From positions 4,417,501-4,481,500 of the forward strand of contig WPIO01000003.1 of assembly GCA_009760855.2 (NCBI GenBank): DNA of 64,000 bases, written 5' to 3'. This DNA comes from Cristatella mucedo. Taxonomy: Eukaryota > Bryozoa > Phylactolaemata > Cristatellidae. The position numbers and the translations under genes were made by a program. This document shows positions 22,613 to 39,260 of this stretch, in pieces; position 1 is the first letter of the stretch, and the number at the start of each line of letters is the position of its first letter. The notes beneath the pieces were generated by a model that worked only from the letters and a program-made list of their open reading frames with translations, ran no database searches and was not told the origin of the DNA.

Positions 22613-24030
22613 GGTTAGTGGTAGGAGGCTCAATAAACCGCAAGAATAGTATCGTTAAAGGTAACATGCACAGGGTTGCCATGCAAGTACGTTAAGTGGC
22701 AAAGCAGGCTGTTAGCATGCATCAGCACCTATAGGAAGAATAACAGGGACCCACTAGATGTGAGTTTTTGTTTTCATTTAAATGTGGACAAGTCATTAAA
22801 TGCCGTGATGCAAGTCGGCAGTGTGTTCCAGACTTTGGGAGAGTACAAGCCATAGGCACGGTCTCCAAAGGATTTGAGATTTGTACAAGGTATAGGTAAA
22901 CATTTAGATTCGGAAAACAGGTATAGATGCTTATCCTCGCGAGGGAGTAGATCTCATAGGTAGGCTGAAGCCAGAGAATGAAAGGAGAAGTAAAGGTGGG
23001 TGTCACAAAAATACCTTGAAGTCGATGATTTGCTTGACTGGGAGCCATTGCGAGTTGATGAGAAGGTGTGACATGTTGGAACTGTGAGGCTGAGGACAGA
23101 CAAGACTACCTGCAGTGTTTTGCACCAGCTATAAGTTCGTGAGTGCACCAACCGGTAGATCAGCAAGTGTTGAGTTACAAAATTCAAAACTTGACGTCAC
23201 AAATGCATGGAACAATTTAGATGTGGTATCCCTGTCTGAAAATAACAAATTTAGCAGTGCTATATAATTGAAAGTAGGTAGAAATACCCGTGAAGCTGAC
23301 ATGGTCGTCTAATGAAAGGTCTGTTTAAATCATGGCACAGAGATTTCGTACAGATTAACCAGAAGAGTAGCCGACAGAGCCATCTTTGAGCTTTAGCCTT
23401 TTCAGTTTATGAATCACACTTTATTTACCCATATCAAGTAAGTTAATTCTATCATAATTCAACTTAAGGAAATTCGCAGCTATCCATGTGCGAATGTCAT
23501 TACTACATGCAGCTAGCGAGTCGAAAGAATTCGACGTGATGGTAGGCTGTTTAGGATAAAAGCAAATGTGCTAATGAGTGTCATCTGCATTAGAGTAAAA
23601 GCCTAGATCGTGCCCAATAATCACATCGTCAGGAGGCAGAGTATAAACCTTAAAAAAGGGGACCAAGCACAGATCACTGAGGCACAAACAATTTCAGTGG
23701 CTCCTCGGATGACCTTCATCCATTCATATCAGTACTATAGAGTCTTCCACTGAGTTAGGACCTGAAGCATTGCAGTGCAGTGCCAGTGCCAGTGCCAGTG
23801 TGGCCCAGGCGAGATTAAAGGAGCTCAAGAAGGGCTTTGTGATCGATAGTGTAGAAAGCTTCCGAAAGATCGATCAAAACAAGCAGAGATACTCTACTGA
23901 AGTCTGCAGTTCTATGAAGGTCGTTATACCCCAGAAGCAATGCTGACTCTGTGGAGTATTAGTGGAGCGATAAGCTATACAACCAGACTGCCACTGCCAA
24001 GCATGATGGAAAATGAATGATGGACAACCT

Positions 24031-28566
<4,536 letters not shown>

Positions 28567-28972
28567 TAGCAAGAGCTAGAGCTAGAGCAAGAGCTAGAGC
28601 AAGAGCAAGAGCAAGAGCAAGAGCTAGAGCAAGAGCAAGAGCAAGAGCAAGAGCAAGAGCTAGAGCAAGAGCTAGAGCAAGAGCTAGAGCTAGAGCAAGA
28701 GCTAGAGCAAGAGCTAGAGCAAGAGCAAGAGCAAGAGCAAGAGCAAGAGCAAGAGCAAGAGCTAGAGCAAGAGCAAGAGCTAGAGCAAGAGCAAGAGCAA
28801 GAGCAAGAGCTAGAGCAAGAGCTAGAGCAAGAGCAAGAGCTAGAGCAAGAGCTAGAGCAAGAGCAAGAGCAAGAGCAAGAGCTAGAGCAAGAGCAAGGCA
28901 AGAGCAAGAGCAAGAGCTAGAGAAAGAGCAAGAGCAAGAGCTAGAGCAAGAGCTAGAGCAAGAGCAAGAGCT
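28567..28972. repeat. Hexanucleotide array of GAGCAA and GAGCTA
   Basis: About 67 tandem six-base units come in just two variants, GAGCAA and GAGCTA, in an irregular order. GAGCTA never occurs more than twice in a row. There is a one-base-short unit near 28896 and a GAGAAA variant near 28922. The minus strand gives long Ala-Leu and Ser/Cys repeat frames, but nothing supports their translation. Confidence 0.98.
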
Positions 28973-31900
28973 ATACAAACATTTGTCATGGGTCGAGGCA
29001 AGCCAGATTAAATTGGCACCGCGAGAAGTCTCAAAAGTTTCAAAGGGAAACACGGGAATTTAGACCTGTCACCGGAACTAGAGTACGGCCAGATCATGAA
29101 ATATTAAAGCTATTATGAACTAGCCGACACCAAGAATCGCACGCTAGATGCATGGCTGTCGAGACTTGTTAGCCTTCTACCAGCTTGTTTTAATGGATTA
29201 GATCTCATCATCAGCCCCTCTCCACCAACCTGTCAAGAATCACAAAAAACTTTAAGGGCTCAGAAGAAAATGATATTGCGTCTAAGCAGTTAAACAGGTG
29301 TTTGAGCATTAGGCAAGTCCTTAAGTATTTGGATCAGCTCGGTTCACAGATTCTGGATTGAGAAACAAGCTACCGCAAGATTCGCTGTATATTTTTCCCG
29401 TCTAAGGATGGACTTGAAAGAGTTTAGCTAATTTCGCTAAAGTTGTAAGTGTATTTAAGCTGCACGACTTTGAGACACGTTAAGGATTGCTAGGGAAATT
29501 GATGAGTCAGAGAGTAATTTCGGTGCATGCCTCTCTAGGCTCGCTGCACGATCGGTACTTACCAAGAGGGATCCACAGGTCACTGTTACGGCTTTAACAG
29601 GTGGTAACTTAAAAGGAGCGAGTTGCTTTTAATATGTCATTTGTATAACACCCTAAGAGAGCCCAATCTCTATCCAGATGCTCTATTGTCGTCGCCGGGC
29701 TCGAGGGCTGACGACATTGACATTGATTGTTAGTAGCGAGCATCTTACCACAGCTCGTCCTCTGACAAAGACCAAGCGTGGCCCTGTGTGTGCAGGCTAT
29801 TTTTCTCTGTAGATTGCTGCTGTACCACGTTGCCTAAAGCTTCAGTGATTCCTGACATATAGGCCAGCGCCATTGCAAGCTTTGCATAAGATTTTCTACA
29901 GTGGTCTGGCACAACTGAAGAATTATTATACTCAGCAAAGGGAAGCAAATTTCAAAGAGCAGCTGCATTTTTGATAGTTTTAAGCGATTTGATATCACAA
30001 AACGCTGGCTATGCCAGTTAATCGCTAATCGAATGGCTTGGTGGGAAGATATAATCACTTCATAGCGAAGTTTGTGCTCTTGCTTATTAACTGGTATTTT
30101 TCGAGGGATTAATCCTCAACAGTAGCTAAAGTAGTTATTATTTTTCACAGGCTGTGGTTTTCACTTTAACGGCCATGGCAGTGATAATGATGAAATTCTC
30201 CAATTTTTATGAAATATTAAGAACTTGAAATTGAATACATTTTAATTAGATTCTGACTGGAAAAAGCATGGGAAACAGAATACCATGTAACTAACCCCAA
30301 ACGCTCAGCTCAGGAGGCCTACCATGCCGGTTGCCCAGTGGCATTGCTATCTGCCCGATTCGATTCGATGAGCGTCTAGGAGGAATAAGCAGGTCGCCTC
30401 ACCTAGAGCACTTACTGCTCAAGCCTACTTTCAATTACGAAGGGATTGTGAGTTCGTGACTTGAACTCGACCGAGGTACTCATACAAAAATAGGGAATTT
30501 TACTGAACGTTTTTCGCAAGCCCACAACACAGCTGCACATCTAGTTCAGTTTTATTGCCAAGCTCCTCGTGATTCGTCGCCTATACACATGACCATCAAT
30601 CTTAAACGTACGCTATAAACCTAAAACCAAGGTATAGGCATTCCAAAGCGATTATCTGCGATAGGACCGAGCAGTGAGAAATCTAAAACTCACCAGCGTG
30701 ATAATACGTAACACAGCTATATCTGTAATGAAGCTATGCGAAAACGATCTCAAAATATTAAGATGTGTTTAGGTTTTCGAGATTTACTGCCAATCTAAGA
30801 ACCAGCTGCCATATTGTGAGTCCCAAAATGCAGCCATTTTACTGACGTCAACAGCTACGTTTGAAGTAAAATAAATCCTGTTGAAAGTGCTGGCGCTGCT
30901 CCTCTGAGTAAGTGCTCACATTGTCCTTATAACAATCAAGATGATCATTGAGAATAAGGACATGCACTTTATCCGGCTGAGAAGTAGTTCTGCTGCATGA
31001 TTTCAAGCCGCTCAACGCTTTCAGTCACTAAACAGTAAGCCCCGAATTACTGCCGCAATGATGGACGCTCTTGTCTTTCTTATCTTAGCCCCAACAAGAC
31101 ACCGGGCTTGACCTATACCTCAAGCACCCTTTAGGGATCAAGTTTTATAAGATTCTCCAAAACTGCCACTGCTTATTTCGAGACCTGAAAAAAATATTTC
31201 TTGGTAACCAAAATTTGCTGTGCAGTGCTTGTATCAGCAACTTGCTAGAGTTCACCAGTGGATTCCACTTGACATAGTTGCCAACCCAGAGAACTCGGTC
31301 TGTTGGGGCCAATCTAGGTACCAGCATTGAAGAAGATGGTTTCTTCGGTCCAACAGGCACATATAGTAAGTAAATCAAACGGGATATAACTAGTGTGGAG
31401 TTTCATAAGGAGTACCATCACTTCTTTCCAGTCTCCTTTGAGCTCTCGCCAGAACCTATCAAACCTAAAAGTGTGACTTTAGCAATACCTTGATGCTGTT
31501 TTAGTCCTCAAAGATATGAAGCAACAAGTTAAGGAAAGCAAGAAACAGGCAATCTAGAGAAGCTTAAATGGAGTAGCTCACAACACCTTTCTGTGAACGT
31601 TGGCAGCGAGCATAGCTAAAGGCATTGGGATGATGATTGCAGCCTTTGCTGCATATGGAGAAAAACATGCAAGTATCAACATAGGCAGCTGGAACTAAAC
31701 TTTATTAACATGCTATGGTGGAGCTAACAAGAACTATTAAGCTTAAAGGTCTTGTAGTTTTACTATTTAAATTACTGGAAAGTACTAGTTGGAAAGTGTT
31801 ATTATTTCGATATATTAATCCACTTAACTACTGATGCTGAGCCTATACTTCTTGGAGTGATCCACAATACTGGTTGATATATCTAGTACAAAACCGCTGT

Positions 31901-32030
31901 GATTTGAATACAAAATACAGCTTTATTAAACATAAATTCAGAATATAAGCATTGAAAAATATAAATTTATTGCACAACTTTGAGAATTTTGTCAATTAAC
32001 ACGAATTCTCTCACGTCTTTTGCTGCATAT
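28973..32030. other. AT-rich non-coding stretch with LINE A remnant
   Basis: A degraded family A 3' end (-) lies at about 29632-29690. Frames at 29745-30058 (-) and 31145-31378 (-) are unsupported. I see no recognisable gene. Confidence 0.35.
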
Positions 32031-32702
32031 AAAGGTGACGTCCACACATGGATGGCAGCTAATTTTCTTAATTTGAATGATGATGAAACTATTTAACTAG
32101 TCATGGGCAAACGAAGTGTGATTCAGAAGTTGGAAAGGCTAACGCACAAGATCGGCTCTGCCAGCATATCTCCTTAGGAATCCACACGAAATCTAGGTGA
32201 CATGCTCCAAATAATAATAATAATAATGCACTTGATAAAACGCCCTCAGAGAACTCAATCTCTTTCTAGGCGCTTTACATTTGCTGCATGGGGAAATGCA
32301 ATTGAATGGTGAGTAAAATCATGCTTGATAAACAACATAAATAACATGGTTATGGGTGACGTGCACATGGTCAGCATGCAAATGTGGTTAGTGGCAGCAT
32401 GCACAGTGTCAACACGCATAAGCACATGAAGGACGAATCACAGGGACCCACTAAATGCTGTCCTAAATAGGTGTGTTTAATTTCCTTTTAAATGTGGTCA
32501 GGTCAAGGTATGTTCTGACGAAAGTCGGGAGGGAGTTCCAGGCTTTGGGAGCATACGAACTAAATGCATGGTCTCCAAAGGATTTGAGGTTTGTACGAGG
32601 TATTTGTAGGCTGTTGGATTCCGAAAAGCAGATGGTACGATGCTTGGCCTGGTGGGGGAGTAGATCTGAGAGATAAGTTAGAGTCAAAGAATAAAGGGAC
32701 CT

Positions 32703-35700
32703 AATGTATCTCCGTCAGTAACTCCACAAAGTCATAAAGACCATGTGGGCGTTACGCAGGAGAGTTTTGTATAGCACACCCACAGCCTAAGCGGCTTTCG
32801 GTACGCATTTGGTAGCCAACAGACTTCGTCTCACGCAACAAAGAGAAAGTGGGAAGCATAGCAGAGTTAGGAGAGCAGTTGAGGTAGTGAGTAGCATAGA
32901 AGTAGCAGTTCAGGACCGCTGAAAAAGATGTGCCATAGTCGGCAGTTGGAGAGTAGATGTCGTTGCCTAAGAATTGTGGAAGCGAGTTCCACAGTCTAGG
33001 ACCTGCAGAGCTAAAGCTTCTGTCGCCAACTGTCTTTAAGCGGAGGAATGGGACAGCTAATTTATTGTTCACACAGGACCTGAGGGCGCGAACAGGCTGA
33101 AACTGATGCAGCAGTTCAGCTAGGTATGAAGGAGCCAAGCCGTGGCGGGCCTTGTGGGTCAGCGTAAGAACTTTGCTCCGTATCCTTTGCTCAACCGGCA
33201 ACCATCCTAGTTCTTCCAGCAAAGGTGACGCGTGCTCAAACTGCTGGGACTTGAAGACCAGCCTTGCAGCCATATTCATAGTCCGCTGCAGTGGCATAAT
33301 AGCTTTCTTTGGTAGCCCAGCCGAAAAGAATTACAATAATCAAGCCGAGACAGAACTAAAGAGCTAGTTAAATTTTTTACAAGCCTCTATGGGAGACAGC
33401 TTCTAATCTTGGATAGGGATCGGATGTGATGGCTGGCTGTAGAGGCAGTCTTCTGAATGAAGCTTTTGAAATTGAGGCAGCTGTCGAACACGACACCTAG
33501 ATTACGAGCACGTGGTGAAGGTCGCACAATAGCATCGCCTATTAGAACAGCAAAGCCTTTTAGTCCAGCCATACGCTTAGGGTGTCCTATGAGAAGCAGT
33601 TCGGTTTTATCGTCATTTAATTTCAGGAAGTTTTCCGACATCCAGGATCGAATATCGGCAAGGCAAGCATTCAGTTTCTCAGTTGCTGCAGCAGATTCCG
33701 ACGGTTTAAATGACAAATACAACTGAGTATCATCAGCATAGAAGTGATATCCTATTCCATGGGCCTTAATCACTTTTCCCAGAGGTTGCATATAAATGGA
33801 GAACAGCAAGGGACCAAGTACTGACCCTTGAGGGACTCCACAGGTGACCCTTCACATGTTTGAGACCTGACCCCCACACGACACGGATTGAACGCGATCA
33901 GACAAGTACGATTTAAACCACGCCAGTGCTTCGTCTGCCAGACCGATCGTTGTTCTCAATCTTTCAAGCAGAACTTCGTGATCAATGGTGTCGAAGGCAG
34001 CAGTCAGATCTAGCAGAGCTAGGGCAGTGACATTCCCGTCGTCGTTGCCACGTAGAATGTCATTGTTAGCACGGAGGAGAGCAGTTTCGGTAGAGTGCTG
34101 CCTCTTGAAACCTGATTGAAATGTTTCTGACATTCTATTATTTTCAATATGTTCAACTAGCTGCTTAGCAACAATTTTTTCAAGAATCTTTGATAAGAAT
34201 GGAAGAAGGGAAACTGGGCGATAGTTTGCTAGGACCTCTGTGTCTAATCCAGGCTTTTTAAGAATAGGTCTAACGATTGCCGATTTGAATGACTTGGGGA
34301 AGATCCCTTTTCCCAAAGAAGCATTAAAAATCTTGGTTATGGCAGGGCTAAGTTGGTCTGCAAGTGAAGACCACAGAGATGAAGGTATAGGGTCTTCAGG
34401 AGACGAGCTCTTTTTGCTAGACCTTATTAAGGCAGCCACATCACAGGCAGAAACATCAGAGAATCTTTTAAGAAAGGTCACAGGTTGAGGAACGGCGATT
34501 GCTTTGGTCGGAGGGGGCTTAATGGAGGCACGAATGTGCACAATTTTTTCAGTAAAGAAGGCTGAAAACTTTTCGGCTGAGCCCTTAATATCTGGGGAGT
34601 CAGACCTGACAGCATTGGCCAGTAAATGGTTTACTGTCTTATAAATCTGTTTAGTGTCCGACTGGCAGGAATTCAGTTTTCTAATGAAAAAAGAAGCCCT
34701 GGCTTTTGTAAGCTTTCGTGTGTAAACACGAAGGAAGTCTTTAAAATTGACTAGGTCTGCCTCAGACCCCGATTTCTTGAAACGACGTTCCAGCCTGCGC
34801 TTAACACGGCGCGTCTTAAGGGATTTTTTTTGTAATTGAAAGCAATCTCGACGACTTTGAACACGGATAGAGCGAACGGGAGCATGCTTGTCAAGAGCAC
34901 TCCTGAGTGTCATGTTCATCGCATCTGTGAGGGTATCGAGGCTGCCGGTCGAGTCTGAATGCAGATCAAGAAGGCCTGCATCACAAACAGATTTCAAAAA
35001 CTTGTCCATGTCAATGCTTTGTAAGTTAAGTCGTTTGGCAAATTCGACATTGCCCTGCACGTACGAGGGAGCAGGAACAGTAAACGAGACCGAACAATGA
35101 TCTGAGAGGGTCAGTGGGCACACCACAAAGTCAGTGGGGAGGACATCCTTAGTGATCACGAGATCTAGAATGTGGCCACCGACGTGGGTGCTATGATTAA
35201 CGTGTTGGGCCAAACCACGATTCTCCAGACAGTCAAGAAATGAGCGGACCTGGCCGTTGCTAGGGTTGTCAACGTGAATATTGAAGTCTCCTACAATCAG
35301 TAGCGGCCTGTCACACACAAATATTTTAGCGAGGAACTCTGAAAACTCCTCTATAAACAAGTTTAGACAGCCAGAAGGAGGCCGGTATATCACAACGGTG
35401 AGAGGCATTGTCTTTGATGAAGACCTGATAGCAACCGATTCAAACGATGACCCATGCGAGAAACTGCACATTTTATAGCCAAACAATTCGCGAACAACAA
35501 TTGCAACCCCGCCACCAAACTTGTCAGAACGCATGGACTGATAGAATGAGAACCCGGGTGGGGTGGTCTGGGAAATACAGCTACTGGAACAAGGCGTCAT
35601 CCAGGTTTCGGTAAGCAGAAATGCATCTAGCTTCTCCTTGGCCACCTGATCGCGGATAAGTAACCCCTTGGTTTTTAGCAAGCGGACATTTAGTAGGCGG

Positions 35701-36182
35701 AATTTAAGAGGCTGTCCAACAACTGGGCGACGGCGATGAAGTGGCTCGTATTCTCTACCGTTTTCGTCCGGCCCGGCGGACACTGGCTCTTCGAATTTGA
35801 ATTGGACTTTGGTAACGGCCGTGGAACGACGTTTCACAACGTGCTGGGCTACAGCAGGTGGGCTACTACCGCAACAAGTACTACTTAGCGCTTTAAACTT
35901 ACGAGTCGTAGGTTTGATTGCCGAGCTGTTGATGGGGCGAACGCAGGATGCAGGTAGATTCTCACTGACCCGCCGGAGAAGGCCCGCCGGTAGGTATCGA
36001 CTAATGGCAACATTGCATCTTATGCTAAGCAGGTCCTGTTTTGTGTAGCATATCCGAGGACAGCTCATAAATAGTCACAGCGCAGATAGCAGCGGAATAC
36101 CCAAAGGTATTACGGAGAAATCAAGTAAAGGTCCACACCATGCTAGGAGTCGCCTGAGGCCGCTCTTTAGCGCGGGGAGGAA
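32703..36182 (-). mobile_element. Inner LINE B, full length and nearly intact
   Basis: This is a 3.48-kb element on the minus strand: 5' UTR 36182-36069, one long ORF region 36068-32752, and a short 3' UTR with a reduced tail (AATGTATCTCC at the left end). Its 5' end (TTCCTCCCCGCGC on the minus strand) matches those of the copies ending at 7020 and starting at 42930, so it is full length. It lies inside a minus-strand LINE A. Confidence 0.93.
32752..36068 (-). pseudogene. LINE B endonuclease-reverse transcriptase, two stops and a frameshift
   Basis: A 738-codon frame (36068-33852) carries an N-terminal spacer and then an AP-endonuclease domain. The domain has LLTETW with catalytic Glu, GGGVAIVV, YRPP, VGDFNIHVD, HILDLVIT and TLSDHCSVSF with the catalytic His. 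The RT domain follows with YRPVSLL, ETFQSGF and motif A LALLDLTAAFDTIDH. A TGA at 33852 replaces an Arg codon seen as AGA in the 42930 copy. The same frame continues through [10 protein letters not shown] and the YADD catalytic motif to a TAG at 33387. A one-base shift before about 33300 leads to the C-terminal domain (33297-32752, GWLPVEQRIRSKVL). All active-site motifs are present, so decay is recent and limited. No separate ORF1 is seen. Confidence 0.9.
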
Positions 36183-36481
36183 GTGAGCGACAAAATCTTG
36201 AAGTCAATCCGTTGCTTGACTGGTAGCCAGTGCAGGTCGGCGAGAAGTGGTTTGATGTGGCAACTGTGACGCTCACGACGGACAAGCCTAGCTGCAGAGT
36301 TTTGAGCCAGCTGCAATCACCTGATTGCACATGCCGGTTGGCCAGTAAGCAGTGAGTTGCAGAAGTCGAGACGGAATGGCACGAATGCATGGACCAACTT
36401 GGACGTGGTATCCTTATCTAAACAAGCCCGAATTTTAGATATGTTATGCAGCTGAAAGTAGGCAGATTTGACTGTGGAGCT

Positions 36482-36527
36482 GATGTGGTGGTCTAACGAG
36501 AGATCACTCTCGTTAGATGACCACATC
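36482..36527. repeat. Fold-back hairpin inside LINE A
   Basis: Arms 36482-36502 and 36507-36527 pair at 19 of 21 positions around a 4-base loop. In other A copies (for example 6140-6180) the second arm is absent, so a reversed copy of the neighbouring sequence has been inserted here. Confidence 0.9.
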
Positions 36528-38059
36528 GTGGAACATGTCACCTAGATTTCGAGCTGATTCAACGGGAGATATGCCAGCAGAGCCAATTTTGAGCGTCAGC
36601 CTTTCCAATTTCTGAATCGCACTGGGTTTGCCCATAACTAGTAAGTTAGTTTCATTATCCTTTAGTTTTAGAAAATTTGCTGCCATCCATGTGCGGATGT
36701 CATCAATACATGCAGCAAGTGAGTTGAGAGAGTTTGTGGTGCTCGAAGGCTGCTGGGAGGGTTCAAAGCAAAGGTGTGTTAAACAACCGTATGTCAAAAC
36801 AACCGTGTGTCATCCGCATAGAAGTGAAGGCCTAGATTCTGCTTGGAAATCACATCAGCAAGAGGGAGAGTATAAAACGTTAAACGAACCGGACCTAGCA
36901 CGGAGCCCTGTACCCCATATTTCAGAGGTACCTCGGACGATCTTTGTCCATTCGCGTCAATACTCTGGAGTCTCCCACTGAGATAGGACCTGAACCATTG
37001 CAGAGCAGTGCCAGGGATGCCCAGGCGAGATGGGAAGCGCTCGAGAAGAACTTTGTGATCAAAGTGACCGTTCTTTAGACGACCAAATCAGCTCCATATT
37101 CAAGTGTGACTACTTCCTGCTACATCTCATTGCTAACATTTTGGTTATTTAGTTAGGGATACCACATCTAATTTGGTCCGAGCATTTGTGACATCCCGTC
37201 TTGACTTCTGTAACTCAGTGTACCCTGGCCTATCGGCATGTGCAATCAGGCTTACAGCTGGTGCAAAACTCTGCAGATAGGCTCTTCTTTCGTCATTCTC
37301 ACTCTTGCCATATCATATCGCTTCTCACCGACATTCACTGGCTACCAGTCAAGCAACGGATTGACTTCAACGTTTTGCTGCTGCTCACTTCAAGGTCCCT
37401 TCATTCTTTTGCTCCAGCCTACCGTTTAGATCTATTGCCCCACCAGGCCAGGCATCATATGAACTGCTTTTCGGAAACTAACTGTTTAGCTATGGCTCCT
37501 ACAAACCTCACGTCCTTTGGAGACTGTGCATTTAGTTCGTATGCTCTTAAAGCCTGAAACTCACAACCAACTTCAGTCATGACATCCCTGTGACATGACC
37601 ACATTTAAAAAAGAAATTAAAAACGGACATATTTACGACAGCATTGAGTAGGTCTCTTTGGTTCGTCTTTCGTGTGCTTACGTGCTGAAACAGTGCTTGG
37701 TGCCACTAACCACACGTGCATGCTGACCCTAGGCATGTCACCCCTAACCATGTTATCCATATTGTTTATCCTGGATGATATCACTCACCATTCGATCGTG
37801 TTTCTTAGACAGCTAATTTAAGACTCCTACAAAGAGATTAGTTCTCTAAGGGCGCTTTATCAAGTGAATTACTTTTTTAAATTAAATTTTGCCAAAACGG
37901 TTAATAATTTCCATTTTGGAATTGAAAAGTGATACTGAAAAGCTAAAAAACTTTGATCGGTTGATTAGCTGATAGTAAGGAGAGATTGATTAAAATTTAC
38001 AGGGTTTTAAGTGGTTCTACCTGGGCGTACCTGGTTCTAACTTGCACACTTAATTCTGA

Positions 38060-38290
38060 ATTGATTTAGGAGAGGCAACTTCGGTTATTAGTAGCTATTT
38101 TGATTATAATTCGATTATAAGAAGAGCCAGTGATAGCCTTTAAAGTGTTTACCTGAGATATGCAAGGGAGACTAGTTAGCTGGTTTGAATCGTCATATAA
38201 ATTTAGAACGTTTGCTGTGTTACACGTGCGGATGTCATCAACACATGCAGCCTTCGAGTTGATTAAATTGAACATGGTGGAGGACTGAAG
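38060..38290 (-). mobile_element. LINE A fragment (post-RT region)
   Basis: A minus-strand frame (I-N-S-K-A-A-C-V-D-D-I-R-T) matches the A segment that follows the YADD region. It lies head-to-head with the plus-strand A that starts next to it. Confidence 0.65.
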
Positions 38291-39260
38291 GGATAGAAGT
38301 GAAGTTAGAAAGTTCCCTCAGGGCTCTGTGCCTTGTGTGATTGCTTTCACGGCTTTGCACTCTCTCTTTCCGTTACGATTGCCTGGCATAACTAGGCTTT
38401 CTCTGCTGTGCAGATGACACTCAGTTGAACCTTTGCTCTGATCCCTCACAGCAATCCAGCAAATTCTCTCAAATGTATTTGCTGCATTTATCACACATAT
38501 GTCCGCACGTAGATGACAGAATTTTTTTAAATTGAATGATGATAAAGTAATAATGACATCCGTATGTTGATGGCTGCAAATGTTCTGAAGTTGAACGATG
38601 TTAAAAATAACGAAGCAGTTTTGGGAAAACTAAATGGAATTCAGAAATTGCAGAAACCTAACGCTTAAAATTGGCTCTGTCAGTATATCTCCACTCGAGT
38701 ATTTACCAACTCTAGCTGTCCTGTTTCAAAGTGGATGACCAAACTAGCTTTGCAGTCAAGTCTGCCTAATTTCGGCAACATAGCATTGCTTCAACTCGGG
38801 GTTGCTTAGACCGGGATACTACATATAAACTGGTCCATGAATTTGTAAGATTCCGTCTCGTCGTTAGTCACTGCTTGTTGGTTTAATGGAGTGTGCAATC
38901 AGGTGCTTACAGATGGTGCAAAACTCAGCAGCTAGCCTTGTCAATCGTGAGTGTAGCAGCTACCACATCACATCCCGTCTCGCCGACCCACATTAGCTAC
39001 CAGTCAAGCAGTGCGTCGACATAAATATGGCTCAAGCCTTCCTTTTAGATCTATTCCCCACAATGCTGACAATATTACCGCATGCTTTTCTGAATCGCAT
39101 CGTATACCTACATCTCGCATTGACCTCAAATCATTTGGAGACCGTAACAATAGCTTTTAGGCTCCTACAGCCTGGAAATCACTCTAACTGGCATCACGAC
39201 ATCCTATTGCTTGAGGACTTTTCAAAAAGCTCAATCTCATCTACTTAACACTGCATCTTG
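38291..39260 (+). mobile_element. Decayed LINE A copy
   Basis: It begins at a damaged VPQGSV block (about 38310). A-like sequence runs on through about 38560-38720 (R-M-L-M-A-A-N, then I-Q-K-L-Q-K and I-S-P) to the C-terminal domain near 39030-39200. Numerous stops and indels are present. The 3' hairpin and tail are not recognisable. Confidence 0.65.

Larger units (their letters stand above)
20212..24030 (-). mobile_element. LINE A copy split by a hAT transposon
   Basis: Family A 3' end sequence at 20212-20311 (hairpin region, AGAACTGATCTGTTTCTAGG) continues at 22613 with the next part of the 3' UTR. It then runs through the post-RT domain (about 23050-22840) to RT sequence near 23700-23900. 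The 2.3 kb between is the hAT element. The RT part is full of stops. Confidence 0.85.
32211..37059 (-). mobile_element. Middle LINE A of the nest, split by LINE B
   Basis: The 3' end is at 32211 with an (ATT)n-type tail. The 3' UTR and C-terminal frame follow (32687-32463, T-Y-L-S-D-L-L-P-H-Q-A-K). The element stops at 32702 and resumes at 36183 with the next bases of the A domain (GTGAGCGACAAAATCTTG on this strand). It then continues through the post-RT and RT sequence to a 5' truncation at about 37059. A 20-base fold-back insertion is present at 36482-36527. Confidence 0.85.
32031..37875 (+). mobile_element. Outer LINE A of a triple nest
   Basis: The plus-strand A sequence runs from 32031 (D-V-H-T-W-M-A-A-N-F) to 32210 and stops inside the segment encoding R-N-L-G-D-M. 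It resumes at 37060 with the very next bases of the family (CAAAGTGACC, then the TTAGACGACCA block). From there it runs through the C-terminal domain (37201-37557) to the 3' hairpin region near 37850. The 4.85 kb between is a minus-strand A which itself contains a B. CAAA at both junctions may be the target duplication. Confidence 0.85.

Noticed and set aside
36183-37875. Twin-priming (5' inversion) of a single LINE A
   Set aside because: The minus and plus parts overlap by hundreds of bases in family coordinates and each has its own 3' end. The plus part continues leftwards at 32031-32210, so nesting explains it better.
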